Shown: positions 6,701-9,932 of the stretch, in pieces
Position numbering within the stretch: the stretch's first letter is position 1
How the letters are laid out: each line of letters begins with the position of its first letter
From: UBA5794 sp964196275
GTDB lineage: Bacteria > Actinomycetota > Acidimicrobiia > Spongiisociales > UBA5794
DNA: 9,932 nt
Assembly (NCBI GenBank): GCA_964196275.1
Contig: CAXMSN010000085.1
Location: 1-9,932, forward strand
Reading direction: 5' to 3'
Program-made: the position numbers and the translations under genes
The notes under the pieces: generated by a model
Told to the model about the DNA's origin: nothing
Database searches by the model: none
What the model saw: only the letters and a program-made list of their open reading frames with translations

Positions 6701-7248
6701 TCCCCCGAGAGCACTCCGGCTCGAAGGGCGAGTTCCTCCACTCCGATTTCCGCACCGAGTTCCGACACCATCGCTACCAGGTCAAGCGCAGCTCGGGTGG
6801 CACGCTCAGCGTCGTCCTCGTGGGATTCGACGGCTCCCCACACGCCCATCACGGCATCGCCTATGAACTTGTCGATCTCTCCTCCGTACAGAGCGATGAT
6901 CTCCTTGCTCCGATCGAAGTACACGGTGAGCATCGCCCGCACATCCTCCGAGTCCCGGTTCTCCGAGAATGAGGTGAAGCTGACGAGGTCAGCAAAGAGG
7001 ACAGAAACGAAACGACGTTCGGTACGCCGCGACTCGGCGGGCGACGCTGCTGGATCCGCAGGCGGAGAATCCTCGGGTGCGACCGCATCCGCCTCGTCGA
7101 GTCCGCCACCGCAGTTGAAACAGAACTTGTGCCCGGCCTCGTTCTCTGTGCCGCATTCAGGACACTTCAGCGCGAGCGCGGAGCCACAATTCGAACAGAA
7201 CTTGTGTCCTGGCGGATTCTCCGCGCTACAGGTCCCACAGACGATCAT
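3733..7248 (-). CDS. Zinc-ribbon / class III nucleotide cyclase / AAA ATPase / TPR-like signalling protein
   Basis: A 1171-residue, probably cytoplasmic protein. Residues 1-46 hold two zinc ribbons with cysteine pairs C4/C7, C18/C21, C29/C32 and C43/C46. An acidic, Pro/Ala-rich linker (51-72) leads to a class III cyclase domain (about 78-255): metal-binding D86 (FADLVSFT) and D131 (FIGDAVMGVWG), purine-contact K127, and transition-state N202 and R206 (VNTASRL). All are present, so it should make cAMP or a related cyclic nucleotide. An AAA domain starts at FVGRDDEL (272-279), with Walker A GEGGIGKT (302-309) and Walker B LMVFED (424-429) followed by LHWAD. The remaining ~500 residues are helical and TPR-like, probably a ligand or partner sensor. 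The ATPase/helical half resembles MalT/LuxR-type STAND regulators, so nucleotide state may gate the cyclase. The position that selects adenine by Asp in many cyclases is L195, so substrate preference is not certain. It heads the minus-strand run of four genes. Confidence 0.93.
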   Translation of the reverse strand: MIVCGTCSAENPPGHKFCSNCGSALALKCPECGTENEAGHKFCFNCGGGLDEADAVAPEDSPPADPAASPAESRRTERRFVSVLFADLVSFTSFSENRDSEDVRAMLTVYFDRSKEIIALYGGEIDKFIGDAVMGVWGAVESHEDDAERATRAALDLVAMVSELGAEIGVEELALRAGVLSGETAVGPGGNEKGLVVGDLVNTASRLQSIAPPGGVLVGASTRELISANIETRPAGEHLVKGKEVPVEAFEAVRIVSDPAKRAGGEVIEGPFVGRDDELRLLKDQLHATGREGRARLVSIVGEGGIGKTRLAQELSRYIEGIAEVIYSHHGRSPSYGDGVTFWALGEMVRQRAGISEGDDRAKARIRLRTTVAEYVTDEEDRRWIEPRLAGLIGVAEMPPGERSEFFAALRSFFQHIAERGTVLMVFEDLHWADEGLIDFVDEMVERTTKHPILVVTLARPDLLDRRPDWGSGRKRMVSMHLSRLEDEPMCELVAGLAPGLPDDMVERIAGRTAGVPLHAVEFIRMLINTGELIREDDRYRFEGKGGDLAVPDSISAIIGARLDRLEPEELSLVQDASVLGYSFTAETLANVLDEDVDAIAPHLAVLVKREVFEFEESPRSPERGQYRFVQSLIREVAYGRLTKVERASRHLLVADQIAQLDDPELAGVVASHLGSASAADPSDAELARRALASLIAAADRATELHSDAQAMRLLDQAIELTDDRSDALGLIVRSSRAAFNAALGDAHTRAEEALDEYRAVGDDVGVAMAATEIAYQFTGSFRAADAVELILPVYEAMTPDDSVVWARLASETARSLMVADRSAESIEITDSALAAISKHGDVQLILDALITRGSALHRSGTGRDAEAVVLVLGVVEYAKIHGLIEPQVRALSNYRSIVQKDDASEGAGRELSDLVARSGNLQSILRHALWDAVGDIEHGSLEGAVEKLDAVRSDDLGAFWGDIFEMTDLFIRAAAGRRHDDDSDRQVELLARYGESGDPQSVPLVSGFSTVSAFIDGDFALARDRGLATASQLYDSADEVAVGLLGAALINDVTGVHRFHELIRGVGTGRVLTGLDTFAYAFEAAIEGDEAKAGALYREADSLWVEVGTPLGLALVRATMAHLLGWDSELGREAAAQAFAFLDGAGMKGYIDLFPDVFTPDIAADQELAE

Positions 7249-7277
7249 GACGTCCCATCGATAGCCACCGTCGGATG

Positions 7278-7283
7278 AGCATA
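7278..7283 (-). promoter_or_regulatory. Possible -10 box upstream of the cyclase gene
   Basis: TATGCT, a good TAnnnT match, lies 30-35 bases before the cyclase ATG on the minus strand, implying a leader of roughly 22-24 bases. No convincing -35 is found at 16-18 bases. Together with the hairpin after the transporter gene, it suggests the cyclase run has its own promoter. Confidence 0.3.
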
Positions 7284-7396
7284 TCTGGTAGGACCAGCGT
7301 CTGCAGCCCCGGGCGATCTACCTGGACCGCAAGCGTCACCCGCCCAGACCGCCAACGTAACCGTTCGCCCCGGAATCGTGATCGTTCTGTGGGCTG

Positions 7397-7418
7397 CAGG
7401 CCACGTATATGTGGCCTG
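7397..7418 (-). terminator. Perfect hairpin downstream of the EamA transporter gene
   Basis: CAGGCCAC (7397-7404) and GTGGCCTG (7411-7418) form a perfect 8-bp GC-rich stem with a 6-base GTATAT loop, beginning 18 bases past the transporter stop codon. No U-tract follows. In a high-GC genome this is a plausible U-less terminator separating the transporter from the cyclase gene. The remaining spacer (7249-7396) shows no gene; a 9-bp inverted repeat (CTGCAGCCC at 7301-7309, GGGCTGCAG at 7391-7399) also lies there. Confidence 0.5.
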
Positions 7419-7436
7419 GAACCCTGGGTACGCGGG

Positions 7437-8327
7437 TCAGGCGATGGGCGAAGGGGGGTGGGCGTCGGGGAGGCCCCAGCGCTGGACGGACGCGACGGCG
7501 GCGACGACGATTGCCACGCCCAGCCATTGGACGGGATCGAGGGTCTGGCTCAGAAGAATCGATGCAGACACCGCCCCGACGGCCGGTTCCACGGTGGCGA
7601 CCACGCCCACGATCCCGGACGACACCATCCCAAGCGCTGTCAACTCGAGGATGAACGGAATCGCCGTGCCCATCAGGCCGATGATGACCAGATCACGCCA
7701 CGCCGACGCCCCGATGCCGGACGGGAACGTCCACGGCGGGAGGACGACAAGCCAGATGAGCCCCGAGAACACGAATCCCCATGTTGCGATCTGGACAGGG
7801 TCATAGGAGTCTGCGAGGTGCTCCCCGAAAAGCAGGTATATGGCGAAGGTGACTGCTGAGGCCAGGCCCGCAGCGATGCCGAGCATGTCTGACGATCCGA
7901 AGGTCCACGCCTGCGTGACCATCGCAACACCTGCCACTGCAGCGAAAGCGGCGAACCAGACAAGCGCACGCACCGACGCTCCCCGTACGACAGCGATCCA
8001 CGCAAGCACGAAGATCGGCCCGAGGAACTGGATCGTCGCACCGGGACCAACGCCGAGAAGATCAAGGGCCCAGTAGAACGTGACGTTCACGATCGCGAGG
8101 TTCACGCCGAGCGCCGCGTACTTCCAGAGAGGCGCGGTCGGTTTCAGCACTCGCCGCCACGCTGCATACGGCACGAGTACAGCGAGTGCGATGAGTGCAC
8201 GTGACTGGGCCACGTAGGCAGGCGATACAACATCGAACACACCAGCGGCAACAGCACCCGAGACGCCCCACATCACGGCGCTCGCAAGCGCCAGCAGCAC
8301 ACCTCGGGCCATCCGGTCGTCAGACAC
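7437..8327 (-). CDS. EamA/DMT-family transporter
   Basis: A 296-residue inner-membrane protein of the drug/metabolite transporter superfamily. About ten hydrophobic helices are visible (roughly 8-29, 36-56, 68-90, 94-114, 120-141, 147-167, 180-200, 212-232, 236-262, 265-284), in two EamA halves of five. Family-like features are the opening ALASAVMWGVSGAVA, the ATIQFLGPIFVLAW segment at the end of the first half, and GVVATVEPAVGAVSASILL near the end of the second. Relatives export amino acids, metabolites or drugs; the substrate here cannot be read from sequence. The start is taken as GTG at 8327; an in-frame ATG at 8312 is an alternative, and neither has a Shine-Dalgarno. The GTG lies exactly 6 bases after a TAGCAT box, which supports leaderless expression from it. 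It is divergent from arsC, 62 bases apart, so a shared role in metalloid or stress response is possible but not shown. Confidence 0.9.
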   Translation of the reverse strand: MSDDRMARGVLLALASAVMWGVSGAVAAGVFDVVSPAYVAQSRALIALAVLVPYAAWRRVLKPTAPLWKYAALGVNLAIVNVTFYWALDLLGVGPGATIQFLGPIFVLAWIAVVRGASVRALVWFAAFAAVAGVAMVTQAWTFGSSDMLGIAAGLASAVTFAIYLLFGEHLADSYDPVQIATWGFVFSGLIWLVVLPPWTFPSGIGASAWRDLVIIGLMGTAIPFILELTALGMVSSGIVGVVATVEPAVGAVSASILLSQTLDPVQWLGVAIVVAAVASVQRWGLPDAHPPSPIA

Positions 8328-8328
8328 C

Positions 8329-8369
8329 GGGCGATGCTACGGCGTGCACGGCGGGTTGTAACATCGCCC
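8329..8369. promoter_or_regulatory. Inverted repeat spanning the divergent eamA-arsC promoters
   Basis: GGGCGATGCTAC (8329-8340) pairs with GTAACATCGCCC (8358-8369) at 11 of 12 positions, the single mismatch being C8337/A8361. The 17-base centre contains the palindrome GTGCAC (8344-8349). The left arm contains the minus-strand -10 candidate (TAGCAT) and the right arm a plus-strand one (TAACAT, 8359-8364), which would place the arsC start of transcription near 8371. The element fills most of the 62-base gap, so it may be an operator for a dimeric regulator or two mirror-image overlapping promoters. Confidence 0.5.
8334..8362 (-). promoter_or_regulatory. Candidate promoter for the EamA transporter (leaderless)
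   Basis: On the minus strand GTTACA (8362-8357) is separated by 17 bases from TAGCAT (8339-8334), and 6 bases later comes the GTG start. The -35 matches TTGACA at 4 of 6 positions and the -10 fits TAnnnT, with ideal spacing. It predicts transcription starting at or very near the initiation codon. Confidence 0.45.
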
Positions 8370-8378
8370 CAACCGACC

Positions 8379-8383
8379 AAGGA
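8379..8383 (+). promoter_or_regulatory. Ribosome binding site AAGGA of arsC
   Basis: AAGGA is followed by 6 bases and GTG at 8390. This site decides the start, against an open frame that continues far upstream into the transporter gene. Confidence 0.8.
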
Positions 8384-8389
8384 ACACCG

Positions 8390-8785
8390 GTGCGACCCCA
8401 AGCCCTCTTCGTGTGCGTCCACAACGCAGGACGAAGCCAGATGGCTGCCGCGCTCCTGGAGCACCACGCAATGGGACGCGTTGATGTGTTCTCGGCGGGT
8501 TCTGAGCCTGGCACCGAGGTCAACCCGATGGCCGTCAAAGCGTTGGCCGAATGGGGCATCGACATCTCGGACCGCGAACCGGCAGTGCTATCGACGGAAG
8601 CGGTGAAGGCGAGTGATGTTGTCATCACCATGGGGTGCGGCGATGCATGCCCGATCTTCCCTGGAAAGCGGTACCTCGACTGGGAACTGACCGACCCATC
8701 CGGCAAGAGCCTCGATATCGTCAAGGGCGTGCGCGACGACATCGACTCCAGGGTGAGGCGCCTGCTCTCAGAACTCATCGATTAG
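8390..8785 (+). CDS. arsC: Arsenate reductase, low-molecular-weight phosphatase fold
   Basis: A 131-residue cytoplasmic enzyme reducing arsenate to arsenite. The P-loop CVHNAGRS (C9 to R15, the CX5R motif) binds the oxyanion and supplies the nucleophilic cysteine. TMGCGDAC supplies C83 and C87, the resolving thiols expected of a three-cysteine relay; DP at 102-103 (WELTDPSGK) carries the general-acid aspartate. Length and motifs match the thioredoxin-coupled LMW-PTP-like ArsC group, including the actinobacterial form with a CX3C pair; mycothiol/mycoredoxin coupling cannot be excluded from sequence. The GTG start is chosen because AAGGA lies 6 bases upstream and the protein then begins just before the first beta strand (ALFVCVHN). 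No arsR, acr3 or arsB is visible nearby. It is divergent from the EamA gene and 37 bases upstream of a sigma factor gene, with which it may be cotranscribed. Confidence 0.93.
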   Translation: MRPQALFVCVHNAGRSQMAAALLEHHAMGRVDVFSAGSEPGTEVNPMAVKALAEWGIDISDREPAVLSTEAVKASDVVITMGCGDACPIFPGKRYLDWELTDPSGKSLDIVKGVRDDIDSRVRRLLSELID

Positions 8786-8822
8786 ATGCAACCGAAGAGT
8801 CCCCCCTCGTGTTCTTCTTGGT

Positions 8823-9377
8823 ATGGAAACGACCACGATGCCCACTGAGGCTCACATCCGGCACGCACTCGTCGCGGATTTCGACAATGGCTTCACCGAA
8901 CTCGTGTCTGAGTACCAGCCCGGTATCTACTCGGGGGCACGGCGCCTCACGAGGCACGCCCACGATGCGCAGGACATCGCCCAAGACACCTTTGTACGCG
9001 CGTATTCGGCGCTTTCGGCGTACGCACCGGAACGCATTCTCGATCTGAAGGTTCGTGCATATCTGTGGACGATCGCCCTCAACTTGTGCCGGAACCGGGC
9101 CACACGCCGAGTTCCTGAGGTGCCAATCCGTGAGAACGAGACAGCGGTCGAGGACGTGACGACATCGATCGATGAAGTGGCGTGGAGTCGCAGGCTCGCC
9201 AATCTCAACACGAATCAACGAGAAGCGGTCGTGATGCGGCACATTCTCGACATGCCGATCACGGAGATCGCTGAGGCGACCGGGAGGCCATCAGGCACGG
9301 TGAAAGCGGACATATCTCGCGGCCTTGAACGGCTGAGAACGACCATCGAAGCGGAGGCACACCATGACCGATCTTGA
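8823..9377 (+). CDS. ECF-type RNA polymerase sigma factor
   Basis: A 184-residue sigma-70 family protein with only regions 2 and 4, as in extracytoplasmic-function sigma factors. Region 2 spans about 21-93 and includes the core-binding stretch DAQDIAQDTFVRAYSAL (48-64) and the AYLWTIALNLCRNRATRR segment (79-96) for -10 recognition. A linker (about 97-118) leads to region 4 (about 120-172), whose helix-turn-helix (MPITEIAEATGRPSGTVKAD, 144-163) recognises the -35. It directs RNA polymerase to a specific gene set. The ATG at 8823 has no clear Shine-Dalgarno; an in-frame ATG at 8838 preceded by GGAAA is an alternative. The gene overlaps the next one by 14 bases, where an anti-sigma gene would normally sit, but that gene encodes a DNA alkyltransferase. 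No anti-sigma factor was recognised in the window. Confidence 0.93.
   Translation: METTTMPTEAHIRHALVADFDNGFTELVSEYQPGIYSGARRLTRHAHDAQDIAQDTFVRAYSALSAYAPERILDLKVRAYLWTIALNLCRNRATRRVPEVPIRENETAVEDVTTSIDEVAWSRRLANLNTNQREAVVMRHILDMPITEIAEATGRPSGTVKADISRGLERLRTTIEAEAHHDRS
9353..9357 (+). promoter_or_regulatory. Ribosome binding site GGAGG of the alkyltransferase gene
   Basis: GGAGG inside the last codons of the sigma factor gene is followed by CACACC and ATG at 9364. It is the strongest Shine-Dalgarno in the window and fixes the start of the overlapping downstream gene. Confidence 0.85.
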
Positions 9378-9932
9378 ACGGATGCTCAGCGAACTGCGCT
9401 CGACTCCCCCATCCGACCTTGAACGCAAGACGGTGGTCGGAGTAGGCGCCGCCGACCAGGCCGCCAGAACGGACAGCCCGATCGGCCCCGTGTGGATCGC
9501 ATGGAGCACGAGAGGTGTCACAGCGCTGTCCCCAATATTCGAGACATCGACCTTCGACGACTTCATGGAGCAGCACCGCAGGGCGACTTACGAGTCTTTG
9601 AGACTGCCCTCCGAACTGCTCGACGGCGTAACGAGCGCTCTCGATTCCGGTGACTCGACCGGGGTTGCGGTCGACATGACGGGCCTCGGTGACTTCCAGC
9701 GATCCGTGCTGGCAGCGTGTGCGACGATTCCCGTCGGCCATGTCCGCCCATACGGATGGATCGCATCCGAGATCGACAACCCTGGCTCCGTACGGGCGGT
9801 CGGCACCGCACTCGGCCGTAACCCGATCCCCTTAATCGTCCCCTGCCACCGGGTCGTGCGCTCTGACGGCTCCGTCGGCAACTATGCCTTCGGGCCGGAG
9901 ATCAAGCATGACCTTCTCGTACGTGAGGGTGC
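9364..9932 (+). CDS. ogt: O6-alkylguanine-DNA alkyltransferase (Ogt/MGMT), 3' end cut by window
   Basis: A suicide repair enzyme that transfers the alkyl group from O6-alkylguanine in DNA to its own cysteine. 189 complete codons are visible and the frame is still open at the window end. Residues from about 36 (TDSPIGPVWIAWSTRGVTAL) form the N-terminal alpha/beta domain. The C-terminal catalytic domain (about 107-189) has the full active site: Y130 (RPYGWIASEI), helix-turn-helix with arginine finger R144 (VRAVGTAL), hinge N153 (GRNPIPLIV), nucleophile C161 in PCHRVV, GNYAFG (172-177), and E188 near the cut end. These align residue for residue with human MGMT. An extra 25-35 residue N-terminal segment (LERMLSELRSTPPSDLERKT, residues 4-23), charged and probably helical, precedes the usual domain. 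The ATG is fixed by GGAGG 6 bases upstream and overlaps the sigma gene by 14 bases, implying tight coupling. Little is missing at the C-terminus, probably a few tens of residues. Confidence 0.95.
   Translation, partial: MTDLERMLSELRSTPPSDLERKTVVGVGAADQAARTDSPIGPVWIAWSTRGVTALSPIFETSTFDDFMEQHRRATYESLRLPSELLDGVTSALDSGDSTGVAVDMTGLGDFQRSVLAACATIPVGHVRPYGWIASEIDNPGSVRAVGTALGRNPIPLIVPCHRVVRSDGSVGNYAFGPEIKHDLLVREG

Noticed and set aside
7397..7418. Hairpin as a transcription-factor operator for the cyclase gene
   Set aside because: It lies about 150 bases upstream of the cyclase start and only 18 bases after the transporter stop, so a terminator is the simpler reading.
7275..7859. Open frame on the + strand covering the spacer and the end of the transporter gene
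   Set aside because: Arg/Asp/Gly-rich low-complexity translation, antisense to the EamA transporter, no family resemblance.
8195..8389. Upstream extension of arsC to an ATG at 8195
   Set aside because: It would add 65 His/Arg/Pro-rich residues with no family match, read antisense through the transporter gene, and ignore the AAGGA-GTG start that begins just before the conserved first strand.

Overview
The window is a high-GC bacterial chromosomal segment, densely coding on both strands. Several features fit an actinobacterium, perhaps an Acidimicrobiia-like lineage: possible leaderless starts behind TAnnnT boxes, GTG starts, a zinc-ribbon/class III cyclase/AAA/TPR protein, and a three-cysteine arsenate reductase. 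That placement is inference from style and gene families; there is no rRNA or other marker in the window.

Layout. (1) Positions 3-2135, + strand: the C-terminal ~710 residues of a large FtsX/MacB-type ABC transporter permease whose 5' end lies outside the window. (2) Positions 2136-2330: a convergent intergenic spacer packed with inverted repeats and a family of GGACYAC heptamers, probably doubling as a bidirectional transcription stop. (3) Positions 2331-7248, - strand: a tight run of four genes read right to left. They are a 1171-residue cyclase/ATPase signalling protein, a membrane-anchored LiaF-like protein with five MGG-type repeats, an unrecognised acidic protein overlapping it by one base, and a small protein that looks like a ferredoxin-fold (dimeric alpha/beta barrel) monomer. 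(4) Positions 7437-8327, - strand: an EamA/DMT transporter followed by a perfect hairpin. (5) Positions 8390-9932, + strand: arsenate reductase (arsC), an ECF-type sigma factor, and an O6-alkylguanine-DNA alkyltransferase (Ogt/MGMT) cut by the window end. The last gene is a real reading frame that runs off the edge.

How the genes may work together. The cyclase protein has every metal-binding and transition-state residue of class III cyclases plus Walker A and B motifs and a long helical C-terminus, so it looks like a large ATP-regulated sensor-cyclase. The three small genes behind it may form a cell-envelope-linked module with it. On the right, the sigma factor and the alkyltransferase overlap by 14 bases, with a strong ribosome binding site inside the sigma gene. 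The alkyltransferase occupies the position normally held by an anti-sigma factor, which suggests a possible DNA-alkylation-responsive circuit analogous in logic to Ada. The transporter and arsC start back to back across 62 bases that hold a 12-bp inverted repeat; each arm carries a -10-like hexamer, so the two divergent promoters probably overlap.

No tRNA, rRNA, CRISPR array, insertion sequence or phage gene was seen.
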